Assembly (NCBI GenBank): GCA_032433765.1
Contig: JAVIAB010000025.1
Span: forward strand, 32,652,115 to 32,716,114
DNA from: Megaustenia siamemsis
Taxonomy: Eukaryota > Mollusca > Gastropoda > Stylommatophora > Ariophantidae
Direction: 5' to 3'
DNA length: 64,000 nt
The notes beneath the pieces are model-generated. The model searched no databases. It was not told the origin of the DNA and was given only the letters and a program-made list of their open reading frames with translations. Positions within the stretch are counted from its first letter, which is position 1, and each line of letters starts with the position of its first letter. Position numbers and translations under genes: made by a program. Positions 1 through 10,030 of the stretch are shown piece after piece.

Positions 1-93
1 ACAATTCACACTACTTTCAACAGGAATCGAACTGAGTTGTCCGAACATCAGTAGCTCAGTCGGGTGGTTTTCCCAACTAGGCTACCGAGGCCC
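1..93 (-). mobile_element. SINE-B, tRNA-like head only, cut by window edge
   Basis: Read on the minus strand this is the head of the SINE-B family: CGGTAGCCTAGTTGGG (A-box-like), then a B-box-like TTCGATTCC. The same head occurs at 26036-26384, 30027-30345 and 43527-43565. The rest of the element lies outside the window. Confidence 0.75.
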
Positions 94-238
94 CCTATCA
101 ATAACTGTCCCATACTATCTCTTTACAAAGTGAAACCAATTTCTGCATGATTAATTTTACAAGGGAGGGAAGTAAAGAATAGTGACACTGTGACCTTCCA
201 GGCATGTCGTAAGAGGTGACTAAGGAGATTGATCGATC

Positions 239-838
239 GCTTGACAAGCTGTCATTGTAAAAAGTGTTGTTATGGAAACAGAGCCATAGATTTTAGGGGT
301 TAAGGCAAAAAAAATGCAAATGAATGCATAAAAATGTGAAGCTGCAGTAAAGCTGAAATGTGAGGGAAAATTGAAAAAAATAGAAAAAAGGTATGGTAAA
401 AGCTTTACGTGGTTAGTAGACGACACAGATTTGAACGACGTTTCGGCTCAATAGGCCTTCAGCAGGAACAGAAAGGTTCCTTATAAAGAGTGAGAATAAA
501 AGAGAGAAAGTATAGAGAGTGAGAATAAAAGAGAGAGAGTATAGAGAGTGAGAATAAAAGAGAGAGAGTATAGAGAGTGAGAATAAAAGAGAGAGAATAA
601 AAATTATATATAATAGTTCTGTTCCTGCTGAAGGCCTATTGAGCCGAAACGTCGTTCAAATCTGTGTCATCTACTACCACGTAAAGCTTTTACCATACTT
701 TTTTTCTATTTTTTTTCAATTTTCCCATAGATTTTAGAAGCAGTGATCTCTGCAATATGTGCCATTTTGGCACGCAAGGTTTCTGTTTTTTGAGATTGTG
801 GTTTTGCCTATGTGCCATCTTCGGCTCGAAAGGACAAT
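239..838 (+). mobile_element. SINE-C, split by a foldback insertion
   Basis: The left part is 239-296 and the right part 725-838. Together they match the copy at 12861-13029, including the 3' end GGCTCGAAAGG followed by GATA repeats. The two halves are separated by a 428-bp insertion that duplicated the 13-bp target ccatagattttag (284-296 and 725-737). The 3' end resembles that of LINE4. No tRNA-like head was recognised. Confidence 0.75.
297..724. mobile_element. foldback element with Penelope-like, hammerhead-like arms
   Basis: Two arms of about 107 bp, 366-472 and 618-724, are inverted copies of each other. Each carries a core that on its sense strand (right arm) reads CTGAAGGCC, loop, GCCGAAACGTC. 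This resembles the catalytic core of the hammerhead ribozymes known in Penelope-like retroelements, with one core position missing or changed. The centre (about 485-600) is a purine-rich tandem repeat of about 30 bp built from GAGAATAAAAGAGAGAGA. A 13-bp TSD flanks the whole insertion, which sits inside SINE-C. Confidence 0.65.
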
Positions 839-935
839 AGATAGATAGATAGATAGATGGATGGATGGATGGATGGGTGGGTGGGTGGGTGAGTGGGTGT
901 GTGGGTGGGTTTGGGTGGGTGGGTGGATGGGTTTA
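839..935. repeat. GATA/GGAT/GGGT microsatellite extending from SINE-C tail
   Basis: The repeat runs GATA, then GGAT, then GGGT-rich, directly continuing the (GATA)n tail of SINE-C. From 936 to about 1184 no gene or recognisable element is seen. Confidence 0.85.
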
Positions 936-1184
936 TCGTTGAGTAGATTGTCACCATGAAATAGTGATACTTGTCTAGTTTTGGTGTGAATTTAGATATG
1001 TGAGGAAGCCATAAAATAACACGTAGCATTACGGCCTTTGCATTGATATTAGTTAGTTAGTTACTTCATCATAAGCTAAAGGCAGCACATAATGTAGAAA
1101 TCATAACTCCCATGTCTGGTGATTCACGGTTAGATCTTGTTTTCTTCTTAAATTCATAGTTAAGCTCTCTCTGTTAATTATTCT

Positions 1185-2365
1185 TCTTGAGTTCCAGCAT
1201 CCTCATGAAGCCCTGGCATAGGAGTCTTCCTTTGTCCATTCTCAGCTCATGACCAATGTACTTCCAGCAACCTCATGGAGCCCTGGTGTTGGAGTCTTCT
1301 ATTGTCCATTCTCAGCTCATGACCAATGTACTTCCAGCATCCACATGGAGCCCTGGTGTTGGAGTCTTCTTTTTTCCATTTTCAGAACATGACCAATGTA
1401 CTTCTAGTGTCCACATGGAGCCCTGGTGTTGGAGTCTTCTATTGTCCATTCTCAGCTCATGACCAATGTACTTCCAGCATCCACATGGAGCCCTGGTGTT
1501 GGAGTCTTCTTTTTTTCCATTTTCAGAACATGACCAATGTACTTCTAATGTCCACATGGAGGCTGGAGTCTTCTTTTGTCCATTCTCAGCTCATGACCAA
1601 TGTACTTCCAGTGTTCACATGGAGCCCTGGTGTTGGAGTCTTCAATTGTCCATTCTCAGCTCATGACCAATGTACTTCCAGCATCCACATGGAGCCCTGG
1701 TATTGGAGTCTTCTTTTTTCCATTTTCAGAACATGACCAATGTACTTCTAGTGTCCACATGGAGGCTGGAGTCTTCTTTTGTCCATTCTCAGCTCATGAC
1801 CAATGTACTTCCAGTGTTCACATGGAGCCCTGGTGTTGGAGTCTTCTTTTGTCCATTCTCAGCACATGACCAATGTACTTCCAGTGTTCACATGGAGCCC
1901 TGGTGTTGGAGTCTTCTTTTGTCCATTCTCAGCTCATGACCAATGTACTTTCCACATAGAGCCCTAGTGTTGGAGTCTTCTTTTATCCATTCTCAGCACA
2001 TGACCAATGTACTTCTAGTGTCTACATGGAGGCTGGAGTCTTCTTTTATCCATTCTCAGCTCATGACCAATGTACTTCCAGTGTTCACATGGAGCCCTGG
2101 TGTTGGAGTTTTCTTTTGTCCATTCTCAGCTCATGACCAATGTACTTCCAGCATGCTCATGGAGCCCTGGTGTTGGAGTCTTCTTTTGTCCATTCTCAGC
2201 TCATGACCAATGTACTTCTAATGTCCACATGGAGCCCTGGTGTTGGAGTCTTCTTTTGTCCATTCTCAGCTCATGACCAATGTACTTCTAATGTCCACAT
2301 GGAGCCCTGGTGTTGGAGTCTTCTTTTGTCCATTCTCAGCTCATGACCAATGTACTTCCAGTGTC
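1185..2365. repeat. 70-bp minisatellite, about 17 copies
   Basis: The unit contains GACCAATGTACTTCCAG, CATGGAGCCCTGGTGTTGG and TCCATTCTCAGCTCATG. Several units lack an internal 10-bp piece (GAGGCTGGAGTC variants) and some have TTTTCAGAACATG in place of the usual segment. Overlapping short open frames on both strands are by-products. Confidence 0.95.
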
Positions 2366-2397
2366 ATTCTTCATTGCACACCATACATGTCCATAAG

Positions 2398-2625
2398 AGG
2401 AGACAAATAATAATGATTGAATATTATTCTAGAGAGAAACTTCCAAGGCGATAATCAGTGAATCAATTCAGATGAAGAGGTATGTTTACAGCACTCCGAA
2501 AAATTGACAAATAATCAACAACAGAAAAAAATATGGACCAAAGTAGGATCGAACCTGTACTCAGTGGCACAGCGCCTTGCCACGAAAAGCCAAATGCTTG
2601 GGAACACTGCCACTCAGCTTACTAA
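2398..2625 (-). mobile_element. SINE-G, tRNA-derived
   Basis: On the minus strand a tRNA-like head is seen: an A-box-like GCTGAGTGGCAGTG and a B-box GGTTCGATCC, with a long spacer as in serine-type tRNAs. The body ends in an AT-rich TTATTATTTGTC. Matching copies are in 5516-5864 and, truncated, at 9669-9753. Confidence 0.75.
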
Positions 2626-2749
2626 AGTTTGGCTTTTCCATTCTTCCTCGAATTCAAAATCCCCATGTGGACAAATCTGTTGAACTATGTTCTCAGCCTA
2701 CGCCATCTAATGAACTTCCTCATTTTAGCCTGATGCCCTACTGTATAGT

Positions 2750-3060
2750 GGATGTTGTTCATTAGCACTAACTCAGAGGTAAGCGCATGTTCAAGACATA
2801 TTTATTCTGCCTGGAACTGTGAGAAAATCAAGGAGATATCGCATTGCCCTGTAAAGTATGGCTTTCGTGCATCCAAGTATGATGTGCATGGCCTCATTTT
2901 GTATTTGTTCCAGTCTTTTATTCTGCATGTGGCTGAGTGTTAGAATAGCCAATTCATACTCAATAATCGAAAGTACCAGCCTTTGTGTCATGGCAGGACC
3001 AGAATATGTTCACAGTCTGCCACCGTCATTACCAATGGTGTATTATAAGTCAGTTCTTTT
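2750..3060 (-). pseudogene. LINE relic, region after the reverse transcriptase
   Basis: A minus-strand frame reads SIIEYELAIL, then LEQIQNEAMHIILGCTK and MRYLLDF. This resembles the post-reverse-transcriptase segment of jockey/CR1-like non-LTR retrotransposons, where Q(N/K)EA(M/L)R.ILG.TK is typical. It is broken, with stops on both sides and no neighbouring domain. Confidence 0.65.
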
Positions 3061-3143
3061 TAATGTTTAAATCTTTTAATATTTTTCATTGCTCTTTTTC
3101 ATTATCCAAGATATCTTAAAGGTTTTTTTCTGTTGCATTTTGT

Positions 3144-3312
3144 TTGCTTGCTTGATTGCGTTCACCAGATGACTAAGACAGTATACCTCTTCGTCATCCC
3201 CCCTTAAAAGGATATTAAGTGGGCATGTCTACGTTGCGTTGTGGTTTGCAGTATATCTGTGATCTTTGTGCCTTTCGGCACAACACATCTGACTTCAGCA
3301 CAGCATTTTGTT
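3144..3312. repeat. dispersed repeat F, copy 1
   Basis: This stretch (GCTTGCTTG, GATGACT, CCTTTCGGC, CAACACATC, GACTTCAGCA) recurs in the same order at 15410-15570 with point differences and small indels. It has no coding frame. Element type unknown. Confidence 0.7.
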
Positions 3313-3379
3313 TGAAATTAATTGATTTTCTTCCTTACTGTTTGCAAGATTGTCCGTGATTAACAATTATATATTACTA

Positions 3380-3660
3380 TTGAGATGATACATGCCCTCA
3401 GCAATTAGAATTTTACTGCCTTGCTGGTATTGTGCCACAGGTTCTACATATCGTTTAATTTTTGTGTTGCTATTGCTAATCTTCTTGTGATCTCTTTCTG
3501 CCAGTCTCCATTGTTAGTACTACAGATCCAGATATTCATAGTTCGTTAGAGTTTCAAGTTATTTGCTGTTGATGATGATTTCAGGTTGGCTTTTTTTTGT
3601 CAATGGACATAATCTTGGTTTTCTATATATTTAGATAGAGATTTTGCTCTTCACATTACA
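3380..3660 (-). pseudogene. LINE relic (LINE8-like)
   Basis: On the minus strand broken frames recall a LINE segment of the type FKYLGS...NGD..KEI.RRLAIA..KLN. The same segment in the other orientation is at 46535-46630 and 47085-47180. Frameshifts and stops make it non-functional. It ends less than 60 bp before the FH2 exon. Confidence 0.6.
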
Positions 3661-3707
3661 TTGTGGTTATTAATTCATTACTTTCCATAAATATGACTTT
3701 TTTTCAG

Positions 3708-3893
3708 AAAATCTTAACGACAATGATTCCGACAGAAGAAGAAAAAGCTAAAATTTTGGAGGCACAGATGGCCAATCCAGACACTCCCCTGGGTACAGCA
3801 GAACAGTTCCTTCTAACATTATCATCAATCTTTGAGCTGGAAGCCAGGCTTAAACTTTGGTTGTTCAAGCTGGATTATGAATCATCAGAGCAG
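3708..3893 (+). CDS. FHOD: FHOD-family formin, internal exon of the FH2 domain
   Basis: This 186-nt exon encodes 62 residues in phase 0 at both ends. It follows a T-rich tract ending in CAG and is followed by a GTAGGG donor. The peptide contains [31 protein letters not shown] and [12 protein letters not shown]. These match the segment of the formin FH2 domain just after its N-terminal third, and the wording is specific to the FHOD1/FHOD3 group rather than to diaphanous or DAAM formins. FHOD formins act on actin filaments in the cytoplasm under Rho-GTPase control (known of the family). No other FH2 exon was found on either side. The placement is odd: in an FHOD gene this exon lies downstream of the GTPase-binding exons, yet here it is 38 kb upstream of them and across a 100-N gap. 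The reading frame is open and nothing suggests a pseudogene. The M seen 5 codons upstream in the open frame is intronic. Confidence 0.9.
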
Positions 3894-3972
3894 GTAGGGG
3901 ATATCTTGCAATCTTACATATTACATTGTTTCATTGCTATTAGATTAGATTTAACATAGGGATCACAGCGTA

Positions 3973-4220
3973 AGTAAAAAAAGAAGTAAAGTACCCCCGT
4001 CATGTCAAGTGGCGTATAGGGTATATGGTGTTAGTGACCATAAATTTTACAGACCTTTGACACTTGATTTTTGGGGTAATGTGGTCAATATTACGCCCGT
4101 GCCGCTTTACTTTCCCAGAATAAAAATCCGGTACCCATTATAGGCTGGGTGAACCGGAAGCCATCGATTGGGATCGAACCCTACCTCTTGTCCTTCGTAG
4201 TCCAGTTCACTAACCACTGA
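3973..4220 (-). mobile_element. SINE-A with 12-bp TSD, in the FHOD intron
   Basis: SINE-A on the minus strand has the head GCTCAGTGGTTAGTGAACTG (A box) and GGGTTCGATCC (B box), then a body with GGTACCGGAT and CGGCACGGGCGTAATAC, and ends CTTTACTTTT. This copy is flanked by gatcacagcgta at 3961-3972 and 4221-4232 and lacks the first bases of the head. Confidence 0.88.
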
Positions 4221-4232
4221 GATCACAGCGTA

Positions 4233-4770
4233 CCTTGTCATAAATTTCTGTTCTGAGTGAGCTTTCAGCCTTATTAAAGGAGCCAATGACTACTATCTTT
4301 GCTTCTCTTGTGAGTGTCTCTCAAGGCCAGCCACTGTATCTTTCTCCAGTTTTCTTCCTATTTGAGGACTTGACAAGGAGCTTACGCAGTACAAATGTGA
4401 ATATGGTGCTGCAAAAAGGTAAAATGTGAAGGATACTCTATAGCATATAATAATGTGGAGTGATGTACTGAACTGAGACAAAATATGAAAACAGAAACTA
4501 GAAAAACTCAAATGAAAACAAAAGACATAGTAAGTGAAGAAAATTAAAAAAAGGATGTAAATTGTATTTTTTTAAATATTGAAAAATGAAGACTTATTGA
4601 TGTTATCAATTCAACCTTCTGAAGAAAAGTGAGAGAATGTGGGTTAAGATTGAAAACAGTTGTCTAGACCATACACTCCAAACAAAGACTAGTAGAAGCC
4701 ACATTTTGTTTATTAATATGGTTATATGAAAGCGAACAATGAAGAATAAGACAAGAGTTATTGACATTTT
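4233..4770. other. no gene or element recognised
   Basis: AT-rich sequence between two SINE-A copies. I see no exon, tRNA-like box or tandem repeat in it. Confidence 0.5.
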
Positions 4771-5038
4771 AAAAAAAAAAAAAAAAGGAAAGTACCCCCG
4801 TCACACCAAGTGGAGTATAGGTAATACAGTGTTAGTGGCCATAAATTTTACAGACCTTCAGCACATGATTTTTGGAGTAATGTGGTCGGTATTACGCCCG
4901 TGCTGCTTTACTTTCCAGAAAAAAATCCAGTACCCATTTAAGGCTGTGTGAACCTGGAAGCCATCAGTTGGGATCGAACCCTACCTCTTGTCCTTTGTAG
5001 TCCAGTTCACTAACCACTGAGCTATCGCGGCTCCTTAT
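4771..5038 (-). mobile_element. SINE-A with 11-bp TSD
   Basis: Full-length copy with head at the right (ends GCTATCGCGGCTCC on the + strand) and a T-rich tail at the left when read on the minus strand. The TSD is attgacatttt at 4760-4770 and 5039-5049. Confidence 0.9.
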
Positions 5039-5239
5039 ATTGACATTTTTGCTAGGTACAAATTATTTTGTTTGTTTTTTCTTGTGGAAGAGTTAGTCTA
5101 TAGACCTCCCTCTCCAACAGATTTAGTAAAAGGGACTCAAATAATAATCAAGGATAGTTTTTTTGTGTGTGTGAACAACTTTACAAAATAGGTTGTAGGG
5201 CCTTGCACTAAAATGTATAGAATTCCTTATAAGTTACAG

Positions 5240-5370
5240 CTCGTCACATAAAAAATTAGCTACCATAGAGCACAATTTCATCTATTCCCTATCTTTGATG
5301 GTGCATGCTGTTATATGTTATCCTGTTAATCATCTAATGTTGTCAGCCCACTTTAGATTAACAACTAGTG
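5240..5370 (-). pseudogene. LINE2 C-terminal relic
   Basis: Minus-strand sequence matches the LINE2 end: a form of NIKRWTSQPMTTCTIK, then SMVANL, now with several stops. It abuts the mariner relic on its right. Confidence 0.6.
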
Positions 5371-6095
5371 CATTGTCAAGATGGAGAAGCCATGTTTTGT
5401 TCTACCATTTGTCCAGTCATTTTCTTTTCACTTTCTCCCATAGATGTCTCAAATTCTCATTGTAGAAAGCAGAATAAACTGTTTGGCCCAGAGACACAAG
5501 TTCTTTGTGAACAAGGACACAAATAATAATAAATGAATATTATTATAGAGGGAAACTTCCGAGGCAATAATCAGTGAATCAATTCAGAGGAAGAGGTATG
5601 TTTACAGCACTCGGAAAAAATGACAAATAATCAACAGAATAAAAATAAAAAAAACAATATATGGACCTAAGCAGGATCGAACCCGTACTCAGTGGCACAG
5701 CACCTTGCCACGGAAAGCCAAACGCTAGGGAACACTGCCACTCAGCTAACTAAAAAATTAGCTATCATGGACAAGTCTTTCGTGCAGGTGTTCTCATGAC
5801 TATAGCATAAGGCTGCGATCACAGCTTGGAAATACATTGTGTATCTGTATTTTTCCTATTTTGATTCTTTGTGAACAAGTCCCTTTTGATCAGAAAATAA
5901 ATCAACATATACTTGGTATTGTTCTTGTCCTGCTTTATTTATTGAGGTGATTGCAGACCTTTTGATTGGCTGGATTGTCCTTCGGTTCTGAGCATCGGCA
6001 TCGTGTGACCCGAATCTCATCACTTATGATGACATATGAAGAAAACAGGGTCATTGGTAGCACATGTCAAGTTGTTGCTGCTTTTTACCACATCA
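5370..6095 (-). pseudogene. mariner-type transposase relic, interrupted
   Basis: Minus-strand pieces resemble the catalytic domain of mariner transposases. The upstream piece (5865-6095) has NRRTIQPIK, then DLFSDQKGLVHKE. The downstream piece (5370-5515) has LVHKELVSLGQTV, FYNENLRHL and LLHLDNA, the last being the HxDNA motif with the second catalytic Asp. Stops occur in both. A 349-bp insertion (5516-5864) splits the gene and duplicated the 15-bp target ttctttgtgaacaag. No terminal inverted repeats were found, so it is a dead copy of uncertain subfamily. Confidence 0.7.
5516..5864 (-). mobile_element. insertion containing SINE-G, 15-bp TSD
   Basis: The left 240 bp match SINE-G at 2398-2625 (head with GGGTTCGATCC on the minus strand). 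The right 110 bp are not in the other copy. The whole is flanked by ttctttgtgaacaag at 5501-5515 and 5865-5879, inside the mariner relic. Confidence 0.75.
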
Positions 6096-6239
6096 TAATA
6101 TTCTCAATTAAATTCTGTGACAACTTCCACCTTTATTGCTGGCTCCCCACTAGTGCACTGACCTCATCAATGTACTGACCTCATCAATGCACAGACCTCA
6201 TCGATGCTTCAAAAGCATTCTCTGCAGATAATATGACAC

Positions 6240-6762
6240 AAACCATTTCTACTGTTGAACTGGACACTGACTGACTTGGACACTGACTGACATGTACACT
6301 GACTGCAATGGACACTGACTGATCTAGACACTGATTGACCTGGACACTGTCGTATCTGGACACTGATTGACTGGACACTGACTGATCTAGACACTGATCT
6401 AGACACTGATTGACCTGGACACTGACTGATCTAGACACTGATCTAGACACTGATTAACCTGGACACTGACTGACCTGGACACTGACTGATCTAGACACTG
6501 ATTGACCTGGACACTGACTGATCTAGACAGTGATTGACCTGGACACTGACTGATCTAGACACTGATTGACCTGGACACTGACTGACCTGGACACTGACTG
6601 ATCTAGACACTGATTGACCTGGACACTGACTGACCTGGACACTGACTGATCTAGACACTGACTGACCTGGACACTGACTGACTTGGACACTGACTGACAT
6701 GGACACTGACTGACATGGACACTGATTGACCTGGACACTGACTGACATGGACACTGACTGAC
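6240..6762. repeat. 16-bp minisatellite next to the gap
   Basis: The unit is near TGGACACTGACTGACC, alternating with the variants TGATCTAGACACTGAT. It runs into the 100-N gap, so its true length is unknown. Confidence 0.95.
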
Positions 6763-6862
6763 NNNNNNNNNNNNNNNNNNNNNNNNNNNNNNNNNNNNNN
6801 NNNNNNNNNNNNNNNNNNNNNNNNNNNNNNNNNNNNNNNNNNNNNNNNNNNNNNNNNNNNNN
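6763..6862. other. assembly gap, exactly 100 N
   Basis: A run of exactly 100 N, the usual placeholder for a scaffold join of unknown size. The left side is a 16-bp minisatellite and the right side a different 32-bp minisatellite, so neither flank can anchor the join. Order and orientation of the 1-6762 contig relative to the rest are therefore not proven by this sequence. Confidence 0.98.
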
Positions 6863-8408
6863 TAACATCAAGAGATGGACAGGTGAACCTATGATAACAT
6901 CAAGAGATGGACAGGTGAACTATGATAACATCAAGAGATGGACAGGTGAACCTATGATAACATCAAACAGATGGACAGGTGAATCAATGGCAACATCAAC
7001 AGATGGACAGGTGAACCTATGGCAACATCAAGAGCTGGACAGGTGAACCTATGATAACATCAAGAGATGGACAGGTGAACCAATGGCAACATCAACAGAT
7101 GGACAGGTGAACCTATGGCAACATCAAGAGATGGACAGGTGAATCAATGGCAACATCAACAGATAGACAGGTGAACCTATGATAACATCAAGAGATGGAC
7201 AGGTGAACCTATGATAACATCAAGAGATGGACAGGTGAACCTATGATAACATCAAGAGATGGACAGGTGAACCTATGATAACATCAAGAGCTGGACAGGT
7301 GAACCTATGACAACATCAACAGATGGACAGGTGAACCAATGGCAACATCAACAGATGGACAGGTGAACCTATGGCAACATCAATAGATGGACAGGTGAAC
7401 CTATGACAACATCAACAGATAGACTGGTGAATATATGACAACATCAACAGATAGACTGGTGAATATATGACAACATTAATCACTGGATAGGTGAACCTAT
7501 GACAACATCATGAGATGGACAGGTGAACCTATGATAACATCAAGAGGTGGACAGGTGAACCTATGACAACATCAAGAGATGGACAGGTGAACCTATGACA
7601 ACATCAAGGGATGGACAGGTGAACCTATGACAACATCAAGAGATGGACAGGTGAACCTATGACAGCATCAAGGGATGGACAGGTGAACCTATGATAACAT
7701 CAAGGGATGGACAGGTGAACCTATGACAGCATCAAGGGATGGACAGGTGAACCTATGATAGCATCAAGGATGGACAGGTGAACCTATGATAACATCAAGG
7801 GATGGACAGGTGAACCTATGACAGCATCAAGGGATGGACAGGTGAACCTATGATAACATCAAGGGATGGACAGGTGAACCTATGACAGCATCAAGGGATG
7901 GACAGGTGAACCTATGATAGCATCAAGGGATGGACAGGTGAACCTATGATAACATCAAGGGATGGACAGGTGAACCTATGACAGCATCAAGGGATGGACA
8001 GGTGAACCTATGACAGCATCAAGAGATGGACAGGTGAACCTATGATAACATCAAGGGATGGACAGGTGAACCTATGACAGCATCAAGAGATGGACAGGTG
8101 AACCTATGTCAGCATCAAGAGATGGACAGGTGAACCTATAACAACATCAAGAGATGGACAGGTGAACCTATAACAACATCAAGAGATGGACAGGTGAACC
8201 TATAACAACATCAAGAGATGGACAGGTGAACCTATAACAACATCAAGAGATGGACAGGTGAACCTATAACAACATCAAGAGATGGACAGGTGAACCTATA
8301 ACAACATCAAGAGATGGACAGGTGAACCTATAACAACATCAAGAGATGGACAGGTGAACCTATAACAACATCAAGAGAAGGACAGGTGAACCTATGATAA
8401 CATCAAAC
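6863..8408. repeat. 32-bp minisatellite derived from a LINE2 3' end
   Basis: The unit is TAACATCAAGAGATGG followed by ACAGGTGAACCTATGA, about 48 copies after the gap. It matches LINE2 coding sequence for SNIKRWTSQPMTT almost base for base. Variant blocks alternate (GACAGCATCAAGGG, GATAACATCAAGGG, and a homogeneous TATAACAACATCAAGAG block at 8135-8390). Confidence 0.95.
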
Positions 8409-8462
8409 AAAGCAGAGACAGCGGGATGTGGTGCTCGTAACCAACCTTCCATGCCGCAATGA
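8395..8462 (+). pseudogene. LINE2 3' remnant at the array edge
   Basis: Directly after the array the sequence continues as the LINE2 end: CATCAAACAAAGC, then a changed form of AGAGCGGAATGGCGCTC, then AACCAACCTTCCATGCCG. This is the segment that follows the array unit in intact LINE2 copies (for example 44020-44095). Confidence 0.7.
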
Positions 8463-8758
8463 AAAATGTGAAGCTGGATAATAAAGGTCGCATATGGGGC
8501 CGGATTTAAATAAACTCCAGCTTAGAGCCCAATAATCCAGGAGATCCTCAAATTGGGATTTATTGTCATCTGTGGTTTATACATTCTGGGTTTTTTTTTT
8601 TAACACGAGAAAGGGTGAAGGTTAGCTTGTTAAGGTCTCACAATCTGAGGGGACCTGAACGTTTTATTTGCCTTGAAAATAGCTGAACAAAAATGTGCGC
8701 ATCTTTAGTTATTAAACTATGTCCACTGGGTTGAGGAGTGCAATTTGGTTTCACTCTC
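8463..8758. other. no gene recognised
   Basis: Unique-looking sequence with a T run near 8590. Nothing else identified. Confidence 0.4.
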
Positions 8759-9212
8759 CTCCTCCCCCAAGTTAAGTCCATAGCCACACCCCGCAAAGTT
8801 AAGTTCATAGCCACGCCCCCAAAGTTAAATCTATAGCCACGCCTTGCCCCAAAGTTAAGTCCATAGCCACCCCCCCCCCATGTTAAGTCCATAGTCACAT
8901 TCCCCCCCCCCAAGTTAAATCCATAGCCACGCCCATCCCCAAATCAAGTCAATAGCCACGCCCTCCCCAGTTAAGTCCATTGCCACGCCCTCCAAGTCAA
9001 GTAAATAGCACCCCCCCCCCCCCCCCCAGTTAAGCCCATAGCCACGACCTCCCAGGTTGAGTCCATGGCCACCCCCAAGTTAAGTCCATAGCCACAACCC
9101 CAGTCGCAAGTTAAGTCCATTGCCACGCCTCCTCCAAGTCAAGTGAATAGCCACGCCCCCCCCCGCCCCAGTTAAGTCCATAGCCACCCCCCCCCCCCCC
9201 AAAAAAAAAGTC
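8759..9212. repeat. C-rich degenerate minisatellite, about 25 bp
   Basis: Degenerate units of about 20-28 bp have the form AAGTTAAGTCCATAGCCACG followed by a C run of varying length. Length variation is mostly in the C run. From 9213 to 9446 no gene is seen. Confidence 0.9.
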
Positions 9213-9479
9213 CATAATCCCTCCATTTCTTTAATAGCCCCCCACCCCAGCCTTCCGGAAATGCACTCGCCGATCTACGGCCCTGATGAATAAGTGGGAG
9301 GTGGTTCGGTGATCGTTTTTTTGCGGCCCTTGACACAAGTGTGTTGTTGGGGCGTGGCTGTTGGTATTGTGGTTAAGGCAATTTTGTTTCTGCAAATCGT
9401 GGATATGTAACAAATTGTGGAAACCATAACTTAAATTATTACAAATAAAATCGATAAGTATTTTAAATATCTTTTTCTT

Positions 9480-10005
9480 TCCTTCATAATTTGCATTTAG
9501 GCGTCGAGGGGAGATATAACTTGCGGTATTTTGCTCTTCTGTTCACCTCTGCTGCTGTTATGTTTCCTAGTGTTTCCAATATTCCCTCGATCCATCTTTT
9601 TCCTGGTCGGCCCTTGAGTCTGGCGTTCTCGCAAGTTTTATTGAAGGGTCGTTGTGTTGTGTTGGGAAAGTTACTGAATTAAGGGAATACTGATTATCGC
9701 CTCAGAAGTTTCCCTCTATAATAATATCAATTTATTATTATTTGTCTCCAGTCTGTTGTGTTGGGAACTGTCTGCCTTGTCACGTGGCCAAACCATTTTA
9801 TCTGTTGTTTCCTTATATATCTGGGGGGGGGGGATTTATTCCTAGCTTTTTTCTCAGTTCTTCATTTCTGATCTTATCTCTCAGACTGTTTCCTGTCATT
9901 CGTCTGACACATTCCATCTCAGAGGTTATTTTTCTTATTGTTCTAGCATCTATGGTCCATCTTGATGTTGCATCTATGGTTCACTATTGTCCAACAAGGA
10001 AATAA
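9480..10005 (-). pseudogene. LINE3 C-terminal relic
   Basis: On the minus strand this matches the end of the LINE3 protein (type KKLGIAP..IEYI.KQQI..FGHVTRQ, CENTR...RPRKRW, ANRRAKD, SPLDAE) with frameshifts. A truncated SINE-G (9669-9753) lies inside it. Confidence 0.7.
9669..9753 (+). mobile_element. truncated SINE-G with 14-bp TSD
   Basis: The 85 bp match the tail side of SINE-G (GATTATCGCCTCAGAAGTTT, TTATTATTTGTCTCC) in the orientation opposite to the copies at 2398 and 5516. The flanks tgttgtgttgggaa at 9655-9668 and 9754-9767 are an exact TSD. Confidence 0.8.
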
Positions 10006-10030
10006 CTCTGTAGGCAAAACGAGCACTATA

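Noticed and set aside
3663..3707. Initiator Met of the 98-residue frame at 3663 or the ATG at 3693
   Set aside because: These lie in the intron before the CAG acceptor; similarity to FHOD starts at 3708.
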